Of a DNA stretch of 50,243 nucleotides, positions 1 to 8,080 are shown one piece after another. The stretch comes from CAMTUW01 sp947085035 (GTDB lineage Bacteria > Actinomycetota > Coriobacteriia > Anaerosomatales > PHET01). Both the position numbers and the translations under genes were made by a program. The stretch's first letter is position 1, and each line of letters begins with the position of its first letter. The stretch is from the NCBI GenBank assembly GCA_947085035.1, contig CAMTUW010000013.1, positions 1-50,243 on the forward strand, given 5' to 3'. The notes beneath the pieces are model-generated. The model did no database searches and had not been told where the DNA came from. It saw only the letters and a program-made list of their open reading frames with translations.

Positions 1-1
1 G

Positions 2-1261
2 CGCCTCGCCGCGCTCGAAATCGCTGCCTCACTGCTTGCTTTGGGAGACGTCGCGGCTGCTCGCAGGTGGACTGATCCTGTCGTCGCGGCAGGCTTCGAC
101 GGGAACGCCTATCATGCGTTGCGCGCCGCGATGATCCTCGCGGAATGCGACCGCCGCGACGGCCGCATGGACGAGGCGGTCGCGTCTCTCGTCTTGCATC
201 GCGAGCACATCGTCTCCGAGAGCTCGAACTGGCAGATGGCCATGTACTGCCGAGCATTTCCCGAGCTTCTCGGGCTTCTCGCCATGGCGGTCGGTGCTGC
301 GGAGCTACCCGTGCATTTCCTGCGGATGGTTCTTCCCGAGTACGGTGAGCGGGCGCTTACGGCCTGCAAGCCGTGGCTCAGCGTGGAGGACTGGAGTCTT
401 CTCGGTAGCCGCGTTATCGGGGAGACGGGTTTCGCTCAACTCAGGCGACGCCGTGGTCAGCCGGTGTGTCGGGTGCGGCTCTTCGGGGGATTGAGCGTCA
501 CGGTCGCCGACAGGACGTTGACCGAGAAGGACTGGCGCAAACGCAAGGCACGTCTGCTGTTCGCGATGCTCGTCGCTCGCCAGGGGCGCGATATTGCTCG
601 TGAGCAGTTTTTCGAGCATCTGTGGCCCGACCTTCCGGAGACGCGGGCGCGCAACAATTTCTATGTCGTGTGGAGTGCGATGAAGGGCGCCTTGATGGGC
701 GAGAGCAAGCGCGCGGTCGCGTGTCCGTACGTCGAGAACACCGGTGGACGGTGCCGCATCATCGTTGACGCGCTGAGGTCTGACGTCGACGAGTTCGAGG
801 AATCGCTCGCCTCGGCTCGCGTTGCGGAGGCGAGCGGTGACCACAGCGCAGCACTGTCGGCATACTCCCGCCTGTCCATGCTCTACCGGGGCGACCTCTT
901 GCCGGGAGACATCTACGACGACTGGTTCTCCGACCTTCGCGAGAGGTATCGCTTCGAGTTCGTCGATGCCATGGTCAGAGCCGCCGAGATGCTGCTCGCC
1001 ATGGATGATCCGTGCGAGGCGCTCGTCTACACTCGCCGGGCACTGCAGGTCGACTGTCTACGAGAGGACCTGTATCAGGTCGCACTCAGATGCCAGATCG
1101 CCGCTGGTCAGCGCAGTGGCGCGATCGACACCTTCCTCCAGTGCCGCTCGAAGCTCTCAGATGAGCTGGGACTCGATCCATCCGGTCAGACGATGTCGCT
1201 TTACCAGGAGATTCTCGTGATGGAGGACTCGCCGCGTTACGAGGATTTCGGTCTTTCCTGA
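2..1261 (+). CDS. BTAD/SARP-like transcriptional regulator, 5' partial
   Basis: The frame is open to the left window edge, so the start lies outside; about 419 residues are visible. The first ~150 residues are helical and TPR-like. From about nt 465 an OmpR-type winged helix begins (VRLFGGLSV, then a basic KDWRKRKARLL stretch, then the EQFFEHLWPD segment typical of these activators). From about nt 780 to 1230 follows a bacterial transcriptional activation (BTAD) domain, with EALVYTRRALQVD and the closing DELGLDPSGQT motif. This is the SARP/AfsR-like architecture, usually a DNA-binding activator that recognises 11-bp-phased direct repeats. Such repeats lie just downstream (1272-1304), so autoregulation or control of the secA leader is possible but inferred. 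The signal controlling it is unknown. Confidence 0.85.
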   Translation, partial: RLAALEIAASLLALGDVAAARRWTDPVVAAGFDGNAYHALRAAMILAECDRRDGRMDEAVASLVLHREHIVSESSNWQMAMYCRAFPELLGLLAMAVGAAELPVHFLRMVLPEYGERALTACKPWLSVEDWSLLGSRVIGETGFAQLRRRRGQPVCRVRLFGGLSVTVADRTLTEKDWRKRKARLLFAMLVARQGRDIAREQFFEHLWPDLPETRARNNFYVVWSAMKGALMGESKRAVACPYVENTGGRCRIIVDALRSDVDEFEESLASARVAEASGDHSAALSAYSRLSMLYRGDLLPGDIYDDWFSDLRERYRFEFVDAMVRAAEMLLAMDDPCEALVYTRRALQVDCLREDLYQVALRCQIAAGQRSGAIDTFLQCRSKLSDELGLDPSGQTMSLYQEILVMEDSPRYEDFGLS

Positions 1262-1271
1262 CGCGAGGCGA

Positions 1272-1319
1272 ACTTGGCAGGATTTTGGTAAGAGTTTGGT
1301 AAGACCCGCGCTGTAGGCT
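1272..1319 (+). promoter_or_regulatory. Three 11-bp direct repeats plus -10 box (SARP-type operator/promoter)
   Basis: Three 11-bp units sit head to tail at 1272-1282, 1283-1293 and 1294-1304; the last two are TTTTGGTAAGA and GTTTGGTAAGA, and the first, ACTTGGCAGGA, is a weaker copy. Nine bases further on is a possible -10, TAGGCT (1314-1319), with no recognisable -35. SARP regulators are known to bind 11-bp-phased direct repeats that replace the -35 region about 8 bp upstream of the -10. Position directly after a BTAD gene supports the reading; binding itself is inferred. Confidence 0.6.
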
Positions 1320-1613
1320 GTGTCCAGGCCGGAGAGATACTGGTCTGGCGCAAGGCCCGATGGGCTCCTCGAAAGGGGTCTCGCGGTCGGGGCACGGCTT
1401 ACCGAAGGTGTGGAGCGGGAGAAACTCCAGAGGGGCACCGAGAGAGCCGTGATTCTCCGTCCGGGTCCGACACGGCCTGCGTTGCTGATACTCCCTGTCG
1501 GGCCGGCCAGCGTGTCGGACCGGTCCGACAGGGACTCAGCGAGACTCGTTTCTGTGCTAAAATCTGCTCTGCTTTTCTCCGATAATCCCGCCTCAAGAAG
1601 GTGTCGCCCATAT
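1320..1613 (+). other. Long structured 5' leader of secA with alternative base pairing
   Basis: This ~290-nt gene-free stretch lies before secA. A nested arm forms at 1393-1451 (CACGGCT/AGCCGTG enclosing GGTG/CACC and TGGAG/CTCCA). Then four segments follow: A 1464-1474, B 1492-1504, C 1511-1521 and D 1522-1534. A pairs perfectly with C over 11 bp, B with D over 13 bp with one G-U, A with B over 9 bp with one G-U, and C with D as part of an 18-bp palindrome (1513-1530). The pairings exclude one another or form a pseudoknot, the layout of an attenuator or riboregulator. A second possible -10 (TAAAAT, 1558-1563) follows, so the palindrome might instead be a DNA operator. It resembles no riboswitch class I recognise. 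Confidence 0.55.
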
Positions 1614-4376
1614 ATGGCAAACATTCTCCAGAAGCTCCTCACGCTTGGTGAGGGCAAGCAACTGCGTGTTTACGAGGGTCTGGTCACGCACATCGGCGAG
1701 CTGGAACCGACGGTCAAACCCCTCACCGACGATGAGCTGCGCGCACGCACCGCTGAGTTCCGTAGCCGGATCGAGCGTGGCGAGGATCTGCCGTCGCTTC
1801 TCCCAGAGGCGTTCGCCACCATGCGCGAGGCGTCGGTTCGCTCCCTCGGAATGCGCCATTTCGACGTTCAGTTGATCGGCGCCATGGTGCTCAACGACGG
1901 CATGATCGCCGAGATGAAGACCGGTGAGGGTAAGACCCTCGTATCGACGCTGGCAGGGTATCTCAACGCCTTGCCCGGTCGGGGCGTCCACGTCGTAACG
2001 GTGAACGACTATCTCGCCAAACGAGACAGCGAGTGGATGGGACGCGCCTACCGGTTCCTAGGGTTGGATGTGGGCCTGATCCAGTCGCAGATGGACCCGT
2101 CTCGCCGCAAACCCGAATACGATGCGGATCTGGTCTACGGTACCAACGCGGAATTCGGCTTCGACTACCTGCGAGACAACATGGTCGTGCGTGCGCACGA
2201 ACGTGTTCAGCGGGGACATGCGTTCGCGATCTTTGACGAAGTCGACTCGATCCTGATCGATGAGGCGAGGACTCCGCTGATCATCAGCGGTGCGGGCACC
2301 AAATCGGCGACCATCTACAAGGATGTCGCCAAGGTCGTTTCGCGCCTGCGCGACGGCGTTGACTTCGAACTCGACGAGGCGAAGCGCACGGTCGCCCCGA
2401 CAGAGGCCGGTATCAAGAAGGTCGAGCAGGCACTCAACATCGAAGACATCTACATGGACCCCTCGGGCCAGATGGTCAACCATCTGCAACAGGGGCTCAA
2501 GGCACAGTTCCTCTTCAAGCGCGACGTTGACTACGTGGTGACTGACGGTGAGGTCCTCATCGTCGACGAGTTCACGGGCCGCCTCATGTACGGCCGTCGC
2601 TACTCGGAGGGGCTCCACCAGGCCCTCGAAGCCAAAGAGCGCGTTCATGTGCGCGAGGAGAACCAGACGCTCGCCACGATCACGCTGCAGAACTACTTCC
2701 GTATGTACGAGAAGCTCGCCGGCATGACAGGTACCGCAGTCACCGAGGACCAGGAGTTTCGCGAGATCTACAAGCTTCCGGTGATGGTGATTCCCACGAA
2801 CCAGCCGATGATCCGAGATGATCGCAATGACCTCGTCTATCGCACGGTGGACGCGAAGTTCGATGCTGTCGTGGCAGATATCACTGAACGCAACGCCGAC
2901 GGTCAGCCCTGCCTCGTCGGTACGATCTCGATCGAGAACTCGGAGAGGCTCTCGCGGCTGCTCAGCAAGCGCGGGATCAAGCACAACGTGTTGAACGCGA
3001 AGTTCCACGAGCAGGAGGCCGAGATCATCGCCCAGGCCGGTCGCCTGGGAGCGGTGACCATCGCGACGAACATGGCCGGCCGTGGTACGGACATCGTTCT
3101 CGGCGGCAATCCTGAGCACCTGTGGGACGACATCGTCCGCGAGCGAGGGGTTCAGCCCGAAGACGCCACTGACGAGCAGAAGGCGCAAGCCATCGAGGAA
3201 GCCAGAGTGATCTGTGCCCGGGAGCATGTCGCTGTCGTAGAGGCCGGCGGGCTTGCCGTTCTCGGCACGGAACGTCACGAATCGCGCCGCATCGACAACC
3301 AGCTGCGTGGCCGCTCGGGCCGCCAGGGCGACCCGGGTGTGAGCCAGTTCTACCTGTCGCTGGAAGACGACCTGATGCGACTGTTCGGCGGCGCCAAGAT
3401 GGAGCGCATCAGCGCGTTCATGGCCAAGGCCGACATCCCCGACGATCTGCCGATCCAGGCCGGGATGGTCTCGAAGGCGGTGGAGGGCGCGCAAAAACAG
3501 ATCGAAACGATGAACTTCGCAGCCCGTAAGCACGTACTCGAGTATGACGACGTCATGAACAAGCAGCGCGAGGTCGTCTACGCGGAGCGCCAGCGGGTTC
3601 TCGACGGCAAAGACATCAACGAGCGTGTCGAGTCGATCGTCGCCGAAGTGGTCGTCTCGAACGTGCTTGAGTTCTGCCCTGAGCGAGTCTACGCGGAGGA
3701 TTGGGACTGGGACGGGCTCACCGCGTGGTTCCGCGATCTCACGGGACTTGGCGAGTCAGTCATAGCCGCCGCGCGTGAAGACGCCGAGAACCCGCACCTG
3801 CTCGCAGACGACCTCGCTGAGGCGATCTTGAAGGCGTACGCGGCCAAGGAGAGCGATATCGGCTCCCAGGGGCTGCGTGAACTCGAGCGGCAGGTGATGC
3901 TGCGCATCATCGACGCCCGTTGGATGGAACACCTCCAGGAGATGGACTATCTCAAGGAGGGCATCGGTCTGCGGGCGATGGGTCAACGCGATCCCAAGGT
4001 CGAGTACAAGAACGAGGCGTACGATATGTTCGCGGGCATGGTGCAGGGCATCAACGAGGACTTCCTGCGAACGGTGATGCACATCCAGGTGATCGTTGAA
4101 GAGCATGAGGCTGCGTCGGCGCTTCGCAATGTGAGCTACTCGGCACCCAGCGAATCGACGATCTTCGCCGGTGCCGCTCAAGCTGCGGCGGCCGTGGGCG
4201 TGAACGCGCCGTCGCCCGACGCGATCGCCGCAGCCGCCGCGATGGCCGGAGGAAGCGCCAGAGCCGCGACCGTGGTCAAGGACAAGAGCGACCCGTGGGC
4301 GAATGTGGGTCGCAATGACCCGTGCCCGTGCGGTAGCGGCAAGAAGTTCAAGAAGTGCCACGGAGCAGGTGCCTGA
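1614..4376 (+). CDS. secA: Preprotein translocase ATPase SecA
   Basis: 920 residues from ATG 1614; the frame is open further upstream but MANILQKLLTLGEGK is the natural SecA N-terminus. SecA drives Sec-dependent protein export through SecYEG using ATP. Visible motifs: TGEGKT Walker A (Lys107), DEVDSILIDEARTPL Walker B region (from Asp208), the MTGTA and NMAGRGTDI helicase motifs, LRGRSGRQGDPG, and the C-terminal zinc-binding SEC-C motif CPCGSGKKFKKCH (residues 904-916) after an Ala-rich linker. Length and motif order are normal for a housekeeping SecA. prfB follows after 6 bp. The 290-nt leader and upstream repeats suggest regulation. No clear Shine-Dalgarno sits at the usual distance; AAGAAGG at 1595-1601 is 12 nt away. 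Confidence 0.98.
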   Translation: MANILQKLLTLGEGKQLRVYEGLVTHIGELEPTVKPLTDDELRARTAEFRSRIERGEDLPSLLPEAFATMREASVRSLGMRHFDVQLIGAMVLNDGMIAEMKTGEGKTLVSTLAGYLNALPGRGVHVVTVNDYLAKRDSEWMGRAYRFLGLDVGLIQSQMDPSRRKPEYDADLVYGTNAEFGFDYLRDNMVVRAHERVQRGHAFAIFDEVDSILIDEARTPLIISGAGTKSATIYKDVAKVVSRLRDGVDFELDEAKRTVAPTEAGIKKVEQALNIEDIYMDPSGQMVNHLQQGLKAQFLFKRDVDYVVTDGEVLIVDEFTGRLMYGRRYSEGLHQALEAKERVHVREENQTLATITLQNYFRMYEKLAGMTGTAVTEDQEFREIYKLPVMVIPTNQPMIRDDRNDLVYRTVDAKFDAVVADITERNADGQPCLVGTISIENSERLSRLLSKRGIKHNVLNAKFHEQEAEIIAQAGRLGAVTIATNMAGRGTDIVLGGNPEHLWDDIVRERGVQPEDATDEQKAQAIEEARVICAREHVAVVEAGGLAVLGTERHESRRIDNQLRGRSGRQGDPGVSQFYLSLEDDLMRLFGGAKMERISAFMAKADIPDDLPIQAGMVSKAVEGAQKQIETMNFAARKHVLEYDDVMNKQREVVYAERQRVLDGKDINERVESIVAEVVVSNVLEFCPERVYAEDWDWDGLTAWFRDLTGLGESVIAAAREDAENPHLLADDLAEAILKAYAAKESDIGSQGLRELERQVMLRIIDARWMEHLQEMDYLKEGIGLRAMGQRDPKVEYKNEAYDMFAGMVQGINEDFLRTVMHIQVIVEEHEAASALRNVSYSAPSESTIFAGAAQAAAAVGVNAPSPDAIAAAAAMAGGSARAATVVKDKSDPWANVGRNDPCPCGSGKKFKKCHGAGA

Positions 4377-4382
4377 CGAGAG

Positions 4383-5522
4383 ATGATCGAGAATCGCACA
4401 CCTGACATAGAGGCCCTGCGCGCTCGCGCGACGAACATGGCCGCCTATCTTCACCTCGAAGAGAAGCGAGCGGAGCTGGCGACTCTCGAAGCGAAGGCCG
4501 CCGAGCTGGGGTTTTGGGACGACCAGAACTCGGCCCAGGCGGTGATGGCCCAGTCTTCGGGACTGAGAGACGAGATCGACGTGTACGCGGCGGTCATCGC
4601 GCTGCTCGACGACGCAGAGGTCGCCAACGAGCTGGCTCTCGGTGAGTCCGATGAAGAACTCGCAGCCGAGGTGAGCGCTGCGCTTGAGGAAGCCGCGGCG
4701 AGAACCGACGCCCTCGAGGTCGCCTCGTGGTTCACGGGTGAGTTCGATCACGGTGACGCCATCATCACCATCACCCCCGGTCAGGGAGGCCTTGAAGCGC
4801 AGGATTGGTCTGAAATGCTCCTGCGCGTGTACTCGAAGTACTGTGAGCGCAAGAAGTGGAAGCTCGACCTTCACGATGCGCCTGCGGGTGTCGAGCTGGG
4901 AATCGATCGCGCGGTGTTCACCGTTCGCGGACACAACGCCTATGGGATGCTGCTTTCCGAGATGGGCGTCCATCGCTTGGTGCGCATCAGTCCTACCGAT
5001 GAGAAGAAGCGCCGTCAGACCACGTTCGCCGGCGTCGAGGTGTTGCCGGTTCTCCCGGACGACATCGCCGTCGATATCGTCGAGGATGATCTTCGCATCG
5101 ACGTGTATCGCTCGAGCGGACCCGGTGGGCAGAGCGTGAACACCACTGACTCGGCGGTGCGTATCACCCACATCCCCACGGGGACCGTCGTCACCTGCCA
5201 AAACGAGAAGTCCCAGCACAAGAACAAAGACGCTGCCATGCGGATCCTCCGATCGCGGCTCTATGAGCTCGAGAAGGCGAGACGCGAGGCCGAGCTCGAC
5301 GAGCTCAGGGGACCCAAGCGTGACATCTCCTTCGGGAGCCAGATCCGCAACTACGTCCTCTACCCGTATCAGCTCGTCAAAGACGTCCGCACGGGACACG
5401 AGACAGGCAACGTCGATGCGGTGCTCGATGGCGACATCGAGGAGTTCGTCGTCGGATATCACCGCTGGCGCGTGCACCAGGAGCAGGCTGCGAACGTCAG
5501 CCCTGCCGGCAAGAGGGCCTGA
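4383..5522 (+). CDS. prfB: Peptide chain release factor 2 (RF2)
   Basis: 379 residues. RF2 ends translation at UGA and UAA. The catalytic GGQ is at residues 248-250 (SGPGGQSVNTTDSAVRIT), followed by the usual QNEKSQHKNKDAAM stretch. The codon-recognition tripeptide, normally SPF in RF2, reads SPT here (residues 203-205, LVRISPTDEKKRRQTTF), and the usual glycines after it are replaced by EKK. The identification as RF2 rather than RF1 rests on its length, N-terminal helices, overall sequence and the secA neighbour. The frame is uninterrupted: there is no CTTTGA programmed frameshift site near codon 25. Most genes in this window stop with TGA, so the factor must be functional. The variant may be a lineage trait. 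Confidence 0.95.
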   Translation: MIENRTPDIEALRARATNMAAYLHLEEKRAELATLEAKAAELGFWDDQNSAQAVMAQSSGLRDEIDVYAAVIALLDDAEVANELALGESDEELAAEVSAALEEAAARTDALEVASWFTGEFDHGDAIITITPGQGGLEAQDWSEMLLRVYSKYCERKKWKLDLHDAPAGVELGIDRAVFTVRGHNAYGMLLSEMGVHRLVRISPTDEKKRRQTTFAGVEVLPVLPDDIAVDIVEDDLRIDVYRSSGPGGQSVNTTDSAVRITHIPTGTVVTCQNEKSQHKNKDAAMRILRSRLYELEKARREAELDELRGPKRDISFGSQIRNYVLYPYQLVKDVRTGHETGNVDAVLDGDIEEFVVGYHRWRVHQEQAANVSPAGKRA

Positions 5523-5524
5523 GC

Positions 5525-6337
5525 GTGCGCCTTCTGGCTGATCTGCATACACACACCATCGCCTCGGGTCACGCCTACTCGACCGTCACTGAACTGGCGC
5601 TCGCCGCCCGGTCGACGGGGCTCGAGCTCATCGCGATCACCGATCACGGGCCCTCGGTTCCGCAGGGTGCGCACCCGTGGTACTTCTGGAATTCGAAGGT
5701 GATACCCAGCGTGCTTGACGGGGTGCGGATCCTCAAGGGCTGCGAGGCGAGCCCCTCTCATACCGAGGACAACGGCATCGATCTGCCCGATCAGGTTCTC
5801 GAGCTGCTCGACTTCGTGTCGGTCGGGTTCCATCCGCTGACCGGGTTCGACGATCGCAATCGGACCAAGAACACCGAGGCCCTGCTCAGAGTCATGGAGA
5901 ACCCGTGGGTCGACCAGATCACGCATCCCGGGAACGAGGCTGAGTTCCCTGTCGACCTCGACCTCATCGTCGCTGCGGCGGTGCGTCACAACGTCATCAT
6001 CGAGCTCAACGACCACTCCTTCTCGCCAGACAGCGCGCGCTCGAACGGCTGCGCTCGCGAGCGGGAGTTCGCACAGGCCGCCTTCGAGGCGGGCGCACCC
6101 ATCTCGATCGGCAGCGACGCGCACTACGCGCTGCACGTTGGCCGCTTCGGCGCTGCGCTCGAGGTCGCGAGTGGCCTCGGCATCCCGCGCGAGCGGATCG
6201 TCAATCGCGATGCGGCGAGCGTTCTCGCGCATCTGGTGAGCAAGCGTCCTCGCCCTCGCCTTGATCTGGGAGGCGAGTTCGAGTGGCCAGGAACCATGGT
6301 CATGAGCAGCGGCGTTTCCCGTGGCGAGGAGGACTGA
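5525..6337 (+). CDS. PHP-domain phosphoesterase (YcdX-like)
   Basis: 270 residues from GTG 5525, two bases after prfB. The N-terminal DLHTHT motif, the ITDHGPSVP loop, the GCEASPS acidic site, GFHPL, THPGNE and the GSDAHY motif near the C-terminus are the metal ligands of a PHP (polymerase and histidinol phosphatase) domain that normally holds three metal ions. The order of motifs fits the YcdX branch, cytosolic phosphatases of uncertain substrate, better than histidinol phosphatase. It carries no other domain. Co-transcription with prfB and yitT is likely from spacing; the physiological substrate cannot be told from sequence. Confidence 0.88.
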   Translation: MRLLADLHTHTIASGHAYSTVTELALAARSTGLELIAITDHGPSVPQGAHPWYFWNSKVIPSVLDGVRILKGCEASPSHTEDNGIDLPDQVLELLDFVSVGFHPLTGFDDRNRTKNTEALLRVMENPWVDQITHPGNEAEFPVDLDLIVAAAVRHNVIIELNDHSFSPDSARSNGCAREREFAQAAFEAGAPISIGSDAHYALHVGRFGAALEVASGLGIPRERIVNRDAASVLAHLVSKRPRPRLDLGGEFEWPGTMVMSSGVSRGEED

Positions 6338-6338
6338 C

Positions 6339-7238
6339 GTGGTTCCCGCGAGCCTGAACCCAGCCCGCGTCTTGAAGGCGCGCCCAGTCCGCGACTACCT
6401 GCTCATGACGGTCGGGCTGGCGCTCACCGCGTGGGCACTCGTCGTGTTCTTGATCCCGCATCGCATCGCGGCGGGAGGGGTCTCCGGTCTGGCGACGGTC
6501 ATCTATCACTGGTCTGGTGACGCGCTCGGGTTCACCCTGCCGGTCGGTGTTCAGATGCTTGCGATGAATGCGGTGTTGTTGATCGTGGCCGTCCGCTTCC
6601 GAGGCATGAGATACGCCGTCAAGACGATCTACGGAATAGTCCTACTCTCGGTGTTCATCGACCTGTTCGCCACGTTCGCTACGCCGCTCGCCGGTGACGA
6701 CCTTCTGCTCGCCGTACTCTACGGCGGCGCGCTCTCGGGCGTGGGCATGGGACTGGTCTTCAAGGCCGGCGGGAACACCGGTGGCACCGACATCATCGCG
6801 CAACTCCTCTCGCGCAAGCTGCCGTTCGGGATCGGCCAGATCATGCTGGTCGTTGACGCGACGGTCACGGTGCTCGCGGCGTTCGCGTTCGGGCCCAAGC
6901 TCGCGCTGTACGGGGCGGTCGCCATCTTCGTCACGACCATGACGATCGATTTGATGCTCGAGGGAATCAGCGTCGAGAAGGCCGTATGGATCATCAGCGA
7001 CTCCTGGGAACGCATCGGGGAGGCGATCACGAATGACTTGGGTCGTGGGGCGACCCGCATCGGCGCCACCGGCGTGTGGACGGGCCATGAGCGCGGCATG
7101 CTCTTCGTGGTACTGTCTCGAAACGAATTGGACGACCTCAAGCAGGTGGTGAGCACGATCGATCCGAGTGCGCTCGTTGTCATCTCTGACGTGCACGAGA
7201 CGATCGGAGAGGGTTTCAAGGAGATGAGAATCGGATGA
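6339..7238 (+). CDS. YitT family membrane protein (DUF161 + DUF2179)
   Basis: 299 residues from GTG 6339, chosen because GAGGAGG (6325-6331) is well spaced before it; an in-frame GTG at 6321 lies inside the previous gene and upstream of that site. Five or so hydrophobic segments fill the first ~200 residues (for example TVGLALTAWALVVFLIP and AVLYGGALSGVGMGLVF), with the family motifs AAGGVSGLA and GGNTGGTDIIAQLL. A soluble C-terminal ~90-residue DUF2179 domain follows, ending ISDVHETIGEGF. YitT proteins are widespread integral membrane proteins with no firm biochemical role. The stop overlaps the next ATG by 4 bp (ATGA), which suggests translational coupling to the transketolase. Confidence 0.88.
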   Translation: MVPASLNPARVLKARPVRDYLLMTVGLALTAWALVVFLIPHRIAAGGVSGLATVIYHWSGDALGFTLPVGVQMLAMNAVLLIVAVRFRGMRYAVKTIYGIVLLSVFIDLFATFATPLAGDDLLLAVLYGGALSGVGMGLVFKAGGNTGGTDIIAQLLSRKLPFGIGQIMLVVDATVTVLAAFAFGPKLALYGAVAIFVTTMTIDLMLEGISVEKAVWIISDSWERIGEAITNDLGRGATRIGATGVWTGHERGMLFVVLSRNELDDLKQVVSTIDPSALVVISDVHETIGEGFKEMRIG

Positions 7239-8080
7239 CGCCAGGTTTCGACGCGGTTCAGGTCCGTACCACTGCCGTGGGCATGCGGCGAGACATCATC
7301 GAGATGGTCGCGGCTGCCGGCTCGGGTCACCCGGGCGGTTCGCTCTCGGCGGTCGACATCGTGGCGACGTTGTATTTCGGAGCGGTCCTGCGCCACGACC
7401 CGACCGACCCGGGCTGGGTGGATCGTGACCGCTTCATCCTGTCCAAGGGCCATGCGGCGCCGGTGCTCTACGCGGCGCTGGCCGAAGCGGGCTACTTCGG
7501 TCGAGACCACCTCGCCACACTCAGGAGACTCGGGTCGATCCTGCAAGGACACCCCGACAGCAAGAAGACGCCCGGAGTCGAGGTGTCCACCGGCTCACTG
7601 GGACAAGGGCTCTCGGTGGCGAGCGGGCTGGCCGCCGGCCTGCGCACGAGCCCCGATGACGATCGCACGGTGTATTGCCTGATGGGCGATGGCGAGCTTC
7701 AAGAGGGCCAGGTGTGGGAAGCAGCGATGTTCGCCGCGCATCATGGACTCGAGAACCTCGTGGCCATCGTCGACGACAACGGGCTCCAGATAGATGGTGC
7801 ATGCACCGAGGTGATGTGCGTCGGCAACATCGCCTCGAAGTTCGCGGCGTTCGGTTGGAAGACGTTCGAGGTCGACGGACACGACGTCAGCGCCCTGTAT
7901 GCGACTCTGAGTGCAGCGCGAGAGCACGCGGGCTCGCCCGCCGTGGTGGTCGCCAAGACCGTCAAGGGCAAGGGCGTCTCGTTCATGGAGAACAACGCCA
8001 ACTGGCACGGGAAGGCTCCGTCCGCTGAGGAACGCGAGGCGGCGCTCGCCGAACTATCCGTGATCGAGGGGGGCGCCTAG
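7235..8080 (+). CDS. Transketolase, N-terminal subunit
   Basis: 281 residues. It carries the thiamine-diphosphate-binding half of transketolase: GSGHPGGSLSAVDI, FILSKGHAAPVLYAAL, STGSLGQGLSVASG and the metal/ThDP motif GDGELQEGQVWEA followed by DNNGLQ (written here as VDDNGLQ). Together with the next gene it makes a split two-chain transketolase that moves two-carbon units in the pentose phosphate pathway. Split forms of this kind are common in archaea and anaerobic bacteria. It overlaps yitT by 4 bp, and its TAG directly abuts the ATG of the C-terminal subunit. Confidence 0.95.
   Translation: MTPGFDAVQVRTTAVGMRRDIIEMVAAAGSGHPGGSLSAVDIVATLYFGAVLRHDPTDPGWVDRDRFILSKGHAAPVLYAALAEAGYFGRDHLATLRRLGSILQGHPDSKKTPGVEVSTGSLGQGLSVASGLAAGLRTSPDDDRTVYCLMGDGELQEGQVWEAAMFAAHHGLENLVAIVDDNGLQIDGACTEVMCVGNIASKFAAFGWKTFEVDGHDVSALYATLSAAREHAGSPAVVVAKTVKGKGVSFMENNANWHGKAPSAEEREAALAELSVIEGGA

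Noticed and set aside
1320..1613. An N-terminal extension of SecA or a SecM-like leader peptide in the upstream open frame
   Set aside because: The frame runs into secA without a stop, its translation is Arg/Ser-rich with no SecA or arrest motif, and the normal SecA start is at 1614. RNA pairing explains the segment better.
4383..4480. Programmed +1 frameshift in prfB
   Set aside because: The frame is continuous from the ATG and no in-frame TGA or CTTTGA context is present near codon 25.
2058..5552. Very long minus-strand open frames opposite secA and prfB
   Set aside because: They mirror strongly coding plus-strand genes with complete motifs; GC-rich codon bias keeps the antisense frame open and the translations are low-complexity with no family motifs.
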